64,000 nt of DNA from Vibrio chagasii (lineage in GTDB: Bacteria; Pseudomonadota; Gammaproteobacteria; Enterobacterales; Vibrionaceae). Shown here one piece after another: positions 37,618-46,630 of this stretch; the stretch's first letter is position 1, and every line of letters starts with the position of its first letter. The notes beneath the pieces were generated by a model, which was not told the DNA's origin, made no database searches, and saw nothing but the letters and a program-made list of their open reading frames with translations. The stretch is taken from contig NZ_AP025466.1 of the NCBI RefSeq assembly GCF_024347355.1, forward strand, positions 186,001 through 250,000, written 5' to 3'. The translations under genes and the position numbers were made by a program.

Positions 37618-38907
37618 TTAGTTATTTTTCAGCCACACATCTTGGTTTTGTGCCGCTTTCTTCTTCTTTTTCTTCTTGCCTGTGCCAGCAGGCGGCGCAA
37701 CAGGTTTAAGCGCTGCAATCAGTTCAGCTACCGCTTCTACATCGACTTCAAAGCCTTCGATTTGCTCACGCTCAAGACGAATCTTGTTCTTCTTCTCGAT
37801 GATTTTGAAATGATGGTAGTCTTCGTGATCGATCAGAGATAGCGCTAAGCCAACCTCACCGGCACGACCACTTCGGCCAATACGGTGCATGTAATCTGAT
37901 GGGCTACGCGGTAAATCAAAGTTGATAACAACTGGAAGTTTTTCGATATCCAGACCACGTGCTGCGATGTCTGTCGCGATCAAAACGTCGATCTCGCCAG
38001 ATTTGAAATCTTCTAGGATACGAGTACGAGAACCCTGCCCTTTATCGCCGTGAAAGACTTCTGCAATAATACCGCGCTTATAAAGCTTGTCTGCTAGGTG
38101 TTCACAGCTGTTCTTTGCATTCACGAAGATCAGAGCTTGGCGCCATTCGTGTTGCTTGATTAAATGCGCTAATAGAGCGGTTTTACGACCTTTCTCTACT
38201 TCGAATACACGCTGAACCAGTGTACTTGCGTTCGCGCTTTGCAGTTGAACTTCTAGAGGGGCATTAAGTAGCTCTTCAGTTAGAGCTTGAACTTGCTCCG
38301 GGAAAGTTGCAGAGAACAACAGAGTTTGCTTCTTGTTTGGCAATAGCTTCAAGACAGCGCCTAGTTCTTCTGTAAAACCAAGGCTTAACATACGGTCGGC
38401 TTCATCAAGCACTAGTGTTTTCACTTTATCAAGCTTGATGGCGTTGCTTGAGATTAGGTCAAGCAGACGGCCTGGCGTCGCCACTAAGATATCCGTACCA
38501 CCGCGTAACGCTTGCATCTGCGTGTTCACCGACACACCACCAAATACACAAACGGTCTTAATCGCGCCGTTAAAGTGAACAGCGTAAGACTTAACGCTGT
38601 CAGCAACTTGCTTCGCCAGTTCACGAGTAGGAACTAAGATAAGACCAGAAACGAAGTTACCTTTGCCCGAACGACGGTCTAAAGGTGCGCCTTCGTGGAT
38701 CTGTTGTAACAGAGGAAGTGCAAATGCAGCGGTTTTACCAGAGCCAGTATTCGCGCCTGCAATTAAATCGCGTCCTGCTAACACACTAGGAATAACTTGC
38801 GCTTGGATGGGTGTTGGCTGTTGATATTCAAGCTCACTCAGGCGAGCCATCAGTGGAGAAATTAAGCCAAGATCAGAGAAGTTGGTTGGTGTCGTGGTGT
38901 TAGTCAT
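37618..38907 (-). CDS. DEAD-box RNA helicase, RhlE-like
   Basis: A 429-residue helicase: Q motif QQPTPIQAQVIP, Walker A ANTGSGKT (about 53), PTRELA, GGVS, TPGR, DEAD in VLDEADRML, SAT in FSATFPEQ, then helicase C with ATDIAARGLD and HRIGRSGRAGE. The short basic tail KKKKKKKAAQ is a typical RNA-binding extension. Likely acts in ribosome assembly or mRNA decay, often cold-induced. Its leader contains an 8-bp inverted repeat, AATAGCGC/GCGCTATT (38934-38968), which could be an autoregulatory structure. Confidence 0.93.
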   Translation of the reverse strand: MTNTTTPTNFSDLGLISPLMARLSELEYQQPTPIQAQVIPSVLAGRDLIAGANTGSGKTAAFALPLLQQIHEGAPLDRRSGKGNFVSGLILVPTRELAKQVADSVKSYAVHFNGAIKTVCVFGGVSVNTQMQALRGGTDILVATPGRLLDLISSNAIKLDKVKTLVLDEADRMLSLGFTEELGAVLKLLPNKKQTLLFSATFPEQVQALTEELLNAPLEVQLQSANASTLVQRVFEVEKGRKTALLAHLIKQHEWRQALIFVNAKNSCEHLADKLYKRGIIAEVFHGDKGQGSRTRILEDFKSGEIDVLIATDIAARGLDIEKLPVVINFDLPRSPSDYMHRIGRSGRAGEVGLALSLIDHEDYHHFKIIEKKNKIRLEREQIEGFEVDVEAVAELIAALKPVAPPAGTGKKKKKKKAAQNQDVWLKNN

Positions 38908-39097
38908 TAATTGCAGGAACTCAAAGCTAAAATAATAGCGCGCTATATTAACGTACTTCAGCGCTATTACGTAACTAAATCGCCTCTTTCTCAGCAGTTA
39001 CGGCAAATAAAACCAATTCACACTCTATGAAGAACGACAGCGCGACCAACTTTATCGTCTCCATAGGTTGTTTGCCGTAGATTTGCTTTACGCAGAC

Positions 39098-39838
39098 CTA
39101 GTTTAACCACCCTGCTACCGTTTGTTCAGGTGCATACGAGTTGAGCTCTGTTAGCCACACTGCAATGGCATCGGGTTTGGCGACTAACGGCGTGAAATCC
39201 ACATTAAATTGCCATTTCGATTCACCACGCTGGTAACCATCGTAAACTACGACAAAATCGTGCTCTAACTTCTTACCTCTGTTTTCACCAGCTTTAACAC
39301 TCGTGACTTCATTCATCGCCAATAGAACGATATGAGCCACGTAGTCACCTTTACCTTCATAACTGACGCTGAAGGTCTCACCTTTATGAATTACCGTCAG
39401 CTTGGGATTATTTTGTTGTGGGAGTGAAGGCAATGTACGGTCGAGCCAGTTGAAGTAGCCACGCCACTCCTTACCGTCAACAACAAAACCCGGCCTATAG
39501 ACCCCGCTTGTTACCCCGTATGCTTTGTATAGTCGTTGTTTCTGACTAAAGGCCGTACTCGCGAATTTATCTCCCCACCCTAAGTAATCCCAATAGTCGA
39601 CGTGATACGCGAGAGGAATAACTTGTGTCCAAAGTGCTGGGTCGTCTTCAAATGTACTTAGATACGCATCTGCGGGAGGACAACTAGAACAACCTTCTGA
39701 CGTGAACAGTTCAATAACCTTTGCTGGTTGCCCTTCGTGGCTCCAAGTTTGCGCTGCCGACACTGTAGAGTAAAAGCCGATCGGTAAGGCAAATAAGCAG
39801 AGTTTAATCAATCGTGAGTTGTATTTGGCGTGTGACAT
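39098..39838 (-). CDS. Periplasmic DUF1223 thioredoxin-like protein
   Basis: A 246-residue protein with a signal peptide (KLCLFALPIGFYSTVSAA). The mature part starts with the DUF1223 hallmark VIELFTSEGCSSCPPADAYL, where a CxxC in a thioredoxin-like fold is visible, then AYHVDYWDYLGWGDKF and the RPGFVVDG strand. Redox role inferred from fold; function not established. It is separated from neighbours. Confidence 0.88.
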   Translation of the reverse strand: MSHAKYNSRLIKLCLFALPIGFYSTVSAAQTWSHEGQPAKVIELFTSEGCSSCPPADAYLSTFEDDPALWTQVIPLAYHVDYWDYLGWGDKFASTAFSQKQRLYKAYGVTSGVYRPGFVVDGKEWRGYFNWLDRTLPSLPQQNNPKLTVIHKGETFSVSYEGKGDYVAHIVLLAMNEVTSVKAGENRGKKLEHDFVVVYDGYQRGESKWQFNVDFTPLVAKPDAIAVWLTELNSYAPEQTVAGWLN

Positions 39839-39918
39839 ACCGTGATCCTTATAGAAGCTACTTATCTAAAGACCGCGGCACATAACTCTTTCTTTCAGAA
39901 ACCAAGTTATTTAGATAC

Positions 39919-39949
39919 AAAAACGCCAGCTTGAGGAGCTGGCGTTTTT
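39919..39949 (-). terminator. Intrinsic terminator after the DUF1127 gene
   Basis: Stem AAAACGCCAGCT/AGCTGGCGTTTT, 5-nt loop, T runs on both strands. Confidence 0.9.
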
Positions 39950-39989
39950 AAATTCTTTATTTCTTTTATTCTATGCGTTTACGCTTAGA

Positions 39990-40178
39990 TTAACGGTTAA
40001 TACCGATATCGCGCTGCATGTGACCAGATAGGTCGCTTGCGTAGTAACTACGTGGAGAGTTGTCTACGAAAAGAATATCAAAAATGTGTGCAATCAATCC
40101 TTTGAAGTTAACCGAGTAGGTCTTCTTATCCATAGAGTTAAGAACAGCGATAGTATTCATTTGTACTGCTTGAGCCAT
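39990..40178 (-). CDS. DUF1127-like small protein
   Basis: A 62-residue protein ending SDLSGHMQRDIGINR, the C-terminal signature of DUF1127/YjiS proteins (L...RDIGL.R with a preceding acidic). DUF1127 members act in phosphate or stress metabolism and RNA binding in some alphaproteobacteria; nothing is known for vibrios. It is monocistronic with its own terminator. Start is ATG 40178. Confidence 0.65.
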   Translation of the reverse strand: MAQAVQMNTIAVLNSMDKKTYSVNFKGLIAHIFDILFVDNSPRSYYASDLSGHMQRDIGINR

Positions 40179-40379
40179 GATTGCCTCTCTATAAATTTGT
40201 TTGTATGTTTCGTTCTGATGACAAGAATAATAAGTGATCTTTTGCAGGTTAAAAAATGACTAAATTTAGATTTTAAGATTAGTTTTTCTAATGAAACAAA
40301 CCATTAACAAGCCCCCAAAATACCCATTCAGTAACGGTGAGTAATAATTCATTATAATGCTTAAATCATGCATTTAGTC

Positions 40380-40405
40380 TAAAAAGACCACAAACAAAAG
40401 TGGTC
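40380..40405 (-). terminator. Intrinsic terminator after alx
   Basis: On the minus strand GACCAC/GTGGTC with an 8-nt loop, followed by TTTTT. It lies about 85 nt after the alx stop in a gap (40179-40490) that holds no gene. Confidence 0.7.
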
Positions 40406-40490
40406 AATGTCACATAAAATTTACATAAATAAATTTCTTGCTTCATTGACCACGTGTTAGTTATCGAGTTTTCGATAAGTTATATTTGTT

Positions 40491-41492
40491 TTAATTTACT
40501 TGTCCAATAGCTGGCTTCTTTGCATAAATCGACGCTATAACCGCAATCGTCATGGTAGAAACCAATACCGCTAAAGACCAGTATGTCGGGATAGCCCACT
40601 CGCTATCAACCAATAGCATTTTCACACCAATGAACACCATGATGAATGAAAGTGCAGGCTTCAAGTAGATGAACTTGTCCATCATTCCTTGCAGTACAAA
40701 GTACAAAGAACGTAAGCCAAGCAATGCAAACACGTTAGCTGCAAGTACCAAGAATGGTTCTTGTGTTACCGCGAAGATCGCTGGGATAGAGTCCAAAGCG
40801 AACATTACGTCCATAACCGCTATCGCACCTATCACCAACATCATTGGTGTAAGCACCCATTTTGCACCTTGTTTGATCATCAATGCCGGGCCATGGAAAT
40901 CTTCTGTCACTGGCATAATTTTGCGAAGTAGCTTTTCAGGTAGTGTATTCACACTCTCCTCTTCGCCCTTGTCTAATGCTAGTTTGATACCTGTACCAAT
41001 CAGAAACGCAGCAAACACATAAAGCACCCAGTGGTATTCAGCGAGTAATTGCGCGCCTAACGCGATCATGATTGCACGTAACACCAATGCGCCAATAACA
41101 CCCCAAAGAAGCGCACGAGGTCTTAGATGTTCAGGAACCTGGTATTGAGCAAAGATCATCGCGAATACAAACAGGTTGTCTACGCTCAATGATTTCTCTA
41201 GCAAATAACCCGTGATGAATGACACTGTCGCCTTTTGCGCGGTGTAATCACTATTTGGTGCGTACACATCCCAAAACAGGTAGATAGAACCTGCAAACAA
41301 GAATGCTAGCAAAAACCAAAAAACACTCCAGATCGCCGCTTTTCTGATTGTGACGTTACCACCGCGAGTCTGATAGATATCAATAGAGACGAGAATAACC
41401 GTCAGCAGGAAAAATCCCGCATACGTCGTCATGATTGGCGATGAAAAAAAGGATTCACTATTGGTAGATAATAGAGATTGAGTTGAGTTCAT
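40491..41492 (-). CDS. alx: TerC-family membrane protein Alx, manganese efflux
   Basis: A 333-residue inner-membrane protein with about nine helices and the TerC signatures LEKSLSVDNLFVFAMIF and AVMDVMFALDSIPAIFAV, including membrane acidic residues that bind the metal. E. coli Alx exports Mn2+. The gene is preceded by a yybP-ykoY manganese riboswitch (41575-41684), which fixes the function as Mn-responsive. The ATG at 41492 has CGGAGGA at a 4-5 nt gap, immediately next to a hairpin. Confidence 0.95.
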   Translation of the reverse strand: MNSTQSLLSTNSESFFSSPIMTTYAGFFLLTVILVSIDIYQTRGGNVTIRKAAIWSVFWFLLAFLFAGSIYLFWDVYAPNSDYTAQKATVSFITGYLLEKSLSVDNLFVFAMIFAQYQVPEHLRPRALLWGVIGALVLRAIMIALGAQLLAEYHWVLYVFAAFLIGTGIKLALDKGEEESVNTLPEKLLRKIMPVTEDFHGPALMIKQGAKWVLTPMMLVIGAIAVMDVMFALDSIPAIFAVTQEPFLVLAANVFALLGLRSLYFVLQGMMDKFIYLKPALSFIMVFIGVKMLLVDSEWAIPTYWSLAVLVSTMTIAVIASIYAKKPAIGQVN

Positions 41493-41503
41493 TATTCCTC
41501 CGG

Positions 41504-41531
41504 GCGGAAGAACTGTTCAAAGACCTTCCGC
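41504..41531 (-). promoter_or_regulatory. RBS-adjacent hairpin of alx
   Basis: On the minus strand GCGGAAG...CTTCCGC (14-nt loop) lies 2 nt before GGAGG of alx. It is placed to compete for or expose the ribosome site as part of the riboswitch expression platform. Confidence 0.55.
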
Positions 41532-41574
41532 AAACAAAACATATCAAGCTCCACGACGGATCTTGATTGTGATT

Positions 41575-41684
41575 GCGTTGGTCTCGTTGAAGTGAAATAT
41601 GGGATTTCACCTTTACGCACCGGATAGACACTTGGCCTAACGAGATGACGATACGTAAACTTGCGCTAACTACTCCCCAAACGC
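41575..41684 (-). ncRNA. yybP-ykoY manganese riboswitch
   Basis: On the minus strand the aptamer begins GCGTTTGGGGAGTAG, the family's characteristic GGGGAGUAG loop, and ends GAGACCAACGC; the ends pair as P1 (GCGTT.GG with CCAACGC). It lies directly upstream of alx, its standard partner in gammaproteobacteria. By known mechanism, Mn2+ binding raises alx expression, here probably through the downstream hairpin beside the ribosome site. Confidence 0.9.
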
Positions 41685-41736
41685 GTGGATAATATTCCGC
41701 AAACTTTGTTTCGTCTAGATAAATTTTCAGGAATTA

Positions 41737-41766
41737 ATAAAAAAGGAGCAAAGCGCTCCTTTTTTA
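41737..41766 (-). terminator. Intrinsic terminator downstream of the 31-residue microprotein
   Basis: Stem AAAAAAGGAGC/GCTCCTTTTTT, loop AAAGC, T runs on both strands; it ends the microprotein transcript before the riboswitch. Confidence 0.85.
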
Positions 41767-41910
41767 TTTGCGCCCGTCTGTCAATAAGAGACTCGTATTG
41801 ATTCCGACAATACCACTCATGGCGATAGCTTGCTCTGAAGCCTGCTAACAACACGTTAAATACCATTCGTTCAGTTATTGAGCCTCGTTAAGATGCTGAG
41901 CCTAGGTATG

Positions 41911-42006
41911 CTATATGCCCGCCATTGGAACGAGATATACCAATGCAGACCAAACAGAAACCCAGCCAACAACAGCGGCTGCATCCAACCAATCTTTCCT
42001 ATTCAT
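41911..42006 (-). CDS. 31-residue membrane microprotein
   Basis: ATG 42006 follows GGAGG at a 6-nt gap and the frame ends in TAG. The product starts MNRKDWLDAAAVVGWVSVW and continues SALVYLVPMAGI: short positive N-terminus, then one tryptophan-rich transmembrane helix. Family not recognised. A sigma-54-like promoter lies 35 nt upstream and a terminator about 145 nt downstream, so it is an independent transcription unit between the 5'-nucleotidase gene and the alx riboswitch. Confidence 0.6.
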   Translation of the reverse strand: MNRKDWLDAAAVVGWVSVWSALVYLVPMAGI

Positions 42007-42040
42007 GCTTTGCCTCCACAGGAACTTGCCCTAGAAACTA

Positions 42041-42056
42041 AGCATAAACAGTGCCA
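42041..42056 (-). promoter_or_regulatory. Sigma-54-like promoter of the microprotein gene
   Basis: On the minus strand TGGCAC-TGTTT-ATGCT matches the sigma-54 consensus TGGCAC-N5-TTGCA, with the -24 GG and -12 GC at the required 10-bp spacing; only the first and last bases of the -12 element differ. Transcription would start about 25 nt before the ATG. No enhancer site was identified. Confidence 0.5.
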
Positions 42057-42085
42057 ATTTTATAAATGGTTCATTTTGCGAATGT

Positions 42086-43825
42086 TTACCTAAAACACTC
42101 CATGCAATTTAGTGGCTCTTTATATTTTAGTGACTCTGGATTGTCTTGTAAGAACGCAATAAAACAATCGGCCATCGAGTAAGTCGTTACGATACCGTCA
42201 CCAATCATATCCAGTACAGCGTTGTAACCCTCTTTTCCTTTCATTGTGTAAGCCGAAGATACACCTCGGTAAATACGTTCACGGGAAACTGGCTGCCAAC
42301 CTGACTCTTCTGAATGAATTTCCAAGTGATGGATACGATGCCCGATTGGCGCTTCTTTGTGGTAACAAAACCTTAAGTTATGGGTGTAAGGGAAACTCCC
42401 CGATCCTGTGCCTACCACACCGTTATCCAGTGCGTTATTGATGGCACCTTCCAACATACCAGCTATCGTTTCACCTCTGACTTCATACACGCCAATAGGT
42501 ACGGCAAACGGTAGTAGCTTTCCGGCAATATCGGCAACCGAAACATCGCCGCTATTAAGGGAGTTCCTTACACCACCAGAGTTATGGATCGCAAAATCTA
42601 CCTGATGTCCTTTTTGGTTCATTAAGTAGTGGAATGATTGAGCAACGAGCGGTGCAAGCTGGCTTGGCCCATTTTCATCAGGGATACGGACATGGCGTAA
42701 CTTAGTGTCGGCATGCGCTACTACTTGCTGCTGAAGTTTACGGACTCTAGGCTGATACTTGTCTGTCAGAATACTCTGTAGCTCAGGATCTTTCTTACAC
42801 ACTGCGATGTTTGGGTGATTGTTCAAAAAATCACACGCCATATCATGTGCATCGTCTTGCCCTACTTCACTCAATTTCGCATCGATAAAGAGGCGTCGAC
42901 CTAATAACAGTTCATTCTTGCCATTAAAGTGCGTCACTTTACCTTGAGCGTCGAACTCGATTTCGCAGTGGCCTAGGCTCATTGCGTGGAAGCCCGCTTG
43001 TACGACATAGGTATCACCCACTTTCACGCCATAGTCATCGTCTTTTACCAAGCCAATATCTGAGAAATCACCTTGCAAGCGGTGGCTATGACCGCCAACG
43101 ATCACTCCAATGCCAGAGACATTTGCCGCGAGCTCTAAATCGGCTTCGTAACCAAGGTGACTGAGCAATACAATTTTATTGATACCTGCTTTGTGAATTT
43201 GCTCTATGGTTGCTTTCGCTGTTTCTAGGGCATTTTCAAATGGAGTATCTAAGTCTGGGTTGGCAATACTCGACATCTTATCGATGCTTAAGCCAAAAAT
43301 AGCGACCTTCTGACCATCGAACTCTTTCGTTATGTAAGAAGCACTTCGTGTTTCGGGTTGATAAGGCTTAACAATGTCATTGTCTGCTAAGGTATGAGTT
43401 TTATTGATATCTTCATTCGACAAGTTCCAGTTACCGGCCAATAGCGGAAATTGGATTTTCTTTGCGAACATAGCAACGGGTTCATTACCCATGTCTAGTT
43501 CGTGATTGCCGAGAGTCATAGCGTCAATATTCAGTGCATTAAGCAGATCGGCGTTGGCTTTCCCCTTGAACAGAGAAAAGTACAGGGTCCCTTGAAAGCA
43601 GTCCCCAGCATGCAGGAACAGGGTTTCGACCTTTTGTCGTTGGGCATCTTGCTCTATTTGTTTAAAGCGTGTTGCGATTCGAGCGAAACCACCAGCACTG
43701 ACATAAGGTTCAATGATGTGGTTGTTCATTTTAAGTGATAGCTGTAATGACGTTGGTTCAAAGTATGAGTGGGTATCGTTGATGTGTGCCAACACAATTT
43801 TTGTCGGCTTATTCTTTTTAGTCAT
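42086..43825 (-). CDS. Metallophosphatase/5'-nucleotidase, UshA-like but unexported
   Basis: A 579-residue protein. The calcineurin-type metal motifs are HINDTHSYF (about 15), GDCFQG (about 74), GNHELD (about 104), LSHLG and GGHSH (about 240). The C-terminal nucleotidase domain has IHNSGGVRNSL and ITRG-type FPYTHNLRF segments. Family members split nucleotides or UDP-sugars. No signal peptide is visible at the N-terminus (MTKKNKPTKIVLAHIND), so it should be cytoplasmic, unlike UshA. The cysteine-rich tail ends CMECFR. Start is ATG 43825. Confidence 0.9.
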   Translation of the reverse strand: MTKKNKPTKIVLAHINDTHSYFEPTSLQLSLKMNNHIIEPYVSAGGFARIATRFKQIEQDAQRQKVETLFLHAGDCFQGTLYFSLFKGKANADLLNALNIDAMTLGNHELDMGNEPVAMFAKKIQFPLLAGNWNLSNEDINKTHTLADNDIVKPYQPETRSASYITKEFDGQKVAIFGLSIDKMSSIANPDLDTPFENALETAKATIEQIHKAGINKIVLLSHLGYEADLELAANVSGIGVIVGGHSHRLQGDFSDIGLVKDDDYGVKVGDTYVVQAGFHAMSLGHCEIEFDAQGKVTHFNGKNELLLGRRLFIDAKLSEVGQDDAHDMACDFLNNHPNIAVCKKDPELQSILTDKYQPRVRKLQQQVVAHADTKLRHVRIPDENGPSQLAPLVAQSFHYLMNQKGHQVDFAIHNSGGVRNSLNSGDVSVADIAGKLLPFAVPIGVYEVRGETIAGMLEGAINNALDNGVVGTGSGSFPYTHNLRFCYHKEAPIGHRIHHLEIHSEESGWQPVSRERIYRGVSSAYTMKGKEGYNAVLDMIGDGIVTTYSMADCFIAFLQDNPESLKYKEPLNCMECFR

Positions 43826-44063
43826 ATTGTCTTCTCTCTTTGTCCCTTCATACTAGGTCGGGAATCATGACAGAATCGTGAATTTTATGAAACTGCACTG
43901 CAAAAAAATACTCGATATAGATCAAAAACCTGATTTTACGGCGTATAAACAAAGAGTGGGTTTTGTGACAGACGAGCATTCCGATTATCTATTTTTCGAT
44001 TATGATTAAAGATATCTGTTAGCTTTCAAACAATTAGCAGAGCCTTCCGTTAGGAGTAAGCCT

Positions 44064-45761
44064 ATGCAACTAGAAAGAATCGAGATTTCTGGCTTTCGAG
44101 GTATCAAGCGCATGTCATTGGCGTTTGACGAGCTAACCACGCTTATTGGTGAAAATACTTGGGGTAAGTCTTCATTACTGGATGCCCTTTCCGTCGTTCT
44201 TCCTTCAGACGGTGTGCCATACCACTTTGAAATGACCGATTTTCATGTCGATTACTCAGTTTCACACCCGCAGTCTCAACACTTACAAATTGTCCTTTCG
44301 CTTAAAGCTAACGACAAGAGCGAATTGAATGCAGGCCGTTACCGCAAGCTCAAGCCCATCTGGGTCCAAGACGAATTTGGTGTTTATCGCATTTATTACC
44401 GAATCAGCGCGACGTTGGATCAATACGAAACCACCACCCACTATGCATTCTTGGGGTTAGATGGTAATCCTCTCAAACTGCACCATTCAGAAAAGCTTGC
44501 ACAAGAATTGATGACCTTGCATCCGGTCATTCGCTTACGTGATGCAAGGCATTTTGATCGTCCTTTCAACGCTAAGTCGGTCACGCCAAACGGCAACGGA
44601 AATTCGAACAATGGCAATGGCAATGGCAATGGCACTAATGGTAACGCGCGCCAAGCCAGAATCGAAAAACGAATCGATAATACCTGCCGTCGTTTAATGG
44701 CGATTCCTGGTCATGTTAACAAAGGTGAAATGCGCAGTAGTTTACAGTCTATGCAAAGCTTGGTTGAACACTATTTCTCTTTCAAAAGTAATTCTCGCCG
44801 TAACCCAAGGAAACAGAGGGATGGATTGCTCTATTCTGCTGGTGCTAACGACCAGAGTATCCATCAGCTCGTAGAGGAAACCAATAATAAACAAACACGC
44901 CTATTGTTCATGGGTTTATTAAACGCTTATCTCCAAGCTAAAGGGCCAAACGAATTGAGGCGTTGTGCACGTCCACTTTTGATCTTAGAAGATCCCGAAG
45001 GTCGATTGCACCCTACTCACTTAGCAAGAGCTTGGAGCCTGATGCAAAAGCTGCCAATGCAGAAAATCCTCACGACCAATAGTGGTGAGTTGCTTGCCGC
45101 AGTTCCATTACAATCTATTCGCCGTTTGGTTCGTCAATCAGACAAAACCATCGCTAATCAATTGAACATGAATCACTTCAGTAAAGATGAACTAAGGAGA
45201 ATTGGTTTTCATATTCGATTCCACCGCTCCGGTGCACTGTTCGCTCGATGTTGGTTGTTAGTCGAAGGGGAAACAGAGGTTTGGCTGTTTAACGAGTTGG
45301 CCAATCAATGCGGATATAACCTTGCAGCCGAAGGTGTACAGATCATTGAGTTTGCACAGTCTGGACTAAAAGCGCTAATTAAAGTCGCACAAGAGTTTGG
45401 AATTGATTGGCATGTAGTTACTGATGGTGATGCGGCAGGTAAAAAGTACGCCGCAACCGTTCATTCTAAGCTCGGTAACGACCAAGAGCGTCACCGCTTA
45501 ACCGAGCTACCTGATAAAGACATCGAACACTATTTGTATATGAATGGGTTTGAAAGCTTTTTCAGGGACATGGTTAAGATCCCATATGACCACCCTATTC
45601 CACCGAAAAAAGTGGTGGCTAAAGTATTGAAGAAACATGCAAAACCTGACCTCGCTCTGGCGATTGTTTCGCATTGCGAAGATCGCGGCCAAGAATGTAT
45701 CCCACTGCTGTTGAGGTGGACGTTGAAACGAGTGATCACTATGGCAAACGGGAATACCTAA
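44064..45761 (+). CDS. ybjD: OLD-family ATPase/TOPRIM nuclease, YbjD-like (DUF2813)
   Basis: A 565-residue protein. The ABC-type ATPase part has Walker A GENTWGKSSLL (about 30) and Walker B LLILEDPEGRLHP (about 310). The C-terminal TOPRIM domain has LLVEGETEVWLF (Glu) and VVTDGDAAGKK (Asp-x-Asp). Family OLD nucleases cleave DNA or act in defence; YbjD itself has no fixed role. Between residues about 175 and 195 is an Asn-Gly repeat from a hexamer repeat in the DNA. ATG 44064 follows AGGAG. It is a single-gene unit, without a Gabija-type helicase partner. Confidence 0.9.
   Translation: MQLERIEISGFRGIKRMSLAFDELTTLIGENTWGKSSLLDALSVVLPSDGVPYHFEMTDFHVDYSVSHPQSQHLQIVLSLKANDKSELNAGRYRKLKPIWVQDEFGVYRIYYRISATLDQYETTTHYAFLGLDGNPLKLHHSEKLAQELMTLHPVIRLRDARHFDRPFNAKSVTPNGNGNSNNGNGNGNGTNGNARQARIEKRIDNTCRRLMAIPGHVNKGEMRSSLQSMQSLVEHYFSFKSNSRRNPRKQRDGLLYSAGANDQSIHQLVEETNNKQTRLLFMGLLNAYLQAKGPNELRRCARPLLILEDPEGRLHPTHLARAWSLMQKLPMQKILTTNSGELLAAVPLQSIRRLVRQSDKTIANQLNMNHFSKDELRRIGFHIRFHRSGALFARCWLLVEGETEVWLFNELANQCGYNLAAEGVQIIEFAQSGLKALIKVAQEFGIDWHVVTDGDAAGKKYAATVHSKLGNDQERHRLTELPDKDIEHYLYMNGFESFFRDMVKIPYDHPIPPKKVVAKVLKKHAKPDLALAIVSHCEDRGQECIPLLLRWTLKRVITMANGNT
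44589..44646 (+). repeat. Asn-Gly coding repeat in ybjD
   Basis: The stretch encodes alternating Asn and Gly. 44610-44633 is four perfect AATGGC units, flanked by degenerate units. Because units are 6 bp, gain or loss keeps the frame and changes only linker length. Confidence 0.9.
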
Positions 45762-45823
45762 TCCTTTAGCTTTTCTGATAGACGGTATAAGTCCTTCTGC
45801 GAGTTCTCATAGCCGCCAAAAAC

Positions 45824-45850
45824 AAAAAAGGCACACCAAATGGTGTGCCT
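45824..45850 (-). terminator. Intrinsic terminator after the DUF1097 gene
   Basis: Stem AGGCACACC/GGTGTGCCT, loop AAAT; T run on the minus strand. Confidence 0.85.
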
Positions 45851-45931
45851 GTATAAATTGATATACAAATTAATTGGGGGTTATCTTGCAAGAGTTCACA
45901 GTAACTAGAGCATCATTGCTTAACGTATTGG

Positions 45932-46426
45932 TTAGGCTTTTGCTTGCTTAGCGTGTTGTTCAACCACTTCCGAAGATTGAGTTGATTTTGCGTGAAGCCA
46001 CAAGCCCGTTGCTTTCATTAAGTATCCAAACACGCCACCAAGCAGCAAAGAAGGCACAACCAGTTGCCAATCACCACCTGCAGCAAATGTCGCGCAGCAA
46101 CCAATGAAGGTTCCTGGGATATATCCTAACCACGCTTGTTTTGCTTGAATACACATAAAGAAAGCGACAATAGCAGTAATTACATAGCCAAGAATCTCTA
46201 ACCCAGCGAAGGTTGAGCTTTCGATGATTACCATCGCCCAGAATACGCCTGTCATGTTAGTTAATAAGCTTCCAGCCAACCCTTTAACACCGCCGGTTGG
46301 CGAAGCAAAATAGCTGGTGCAACCTAAGAAACCCGCCCATGACAATAAGCCAAAAGAGATAGCTATCCATCCCCAAAGACCTGACAAAATACCTGTTGTT
46401 AATGAAATCGCGACTAATGTACTCAT
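45932..46426 (-). CDS. DUF1097 inner-membrane protein, YcdZ-like
   Basis: A 164-residue hydrophobic protein with about five helices and the DUF1097 pattern SGLWGWIAISFGLLSWAGFLGCTSYFA. Family unsolved; E. coli YcdZ is the best-known member. Single gene with its own terminator; LysR-type regulator lies 200 bp upstream on the same strand. Confidence 0.8.
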   Translation of the reverse strand: MSTLVAISLTTGILSGLWGWIAISFGLLSWAGFLGCTSYFASPTGGVKGLAGSLLTNMTGVFWAMVIIESSTFAGLEILGYVITAIVAFFMCIQAKQAWLGYIPGTFIGCCATFAAGGDWQLVVPSLLLGGVFGYLMKATGLWLHAKSTQSSEVVEQHAKQAKA

Positions 46427-46630
46427 ACTATTTCTAAAGCCTAATTACGTTATTGAACGCAACCGGTTTTAGCCTCACTTAAAATCAAGTAAGCATACTA
46501 TGGTAAGAACGCCTTCTTTTGGACGATCGTGATCACATTAATTATGTACGCTAATGTGAATTTATCACTAGATAGAGACCGGAATCGCTTATTCAACACA
46601 TTTGGTTATTAGTATTTTATCAAATTGCTG

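Noticed and set aside
41666..41866. 66-residue frame on the minus strand between microprotein and alx
   Set aside because: It would cover the terminator and the start of the manganese riboswitch, has no ribosome site, and its composition is not protein-like.
44064..45761. Gabija- or OLD-type defence island
   Set aside because: Single YbjD-like gene with housekeeping neighbours and no UvrD-like helicase or other defence gene nearby.
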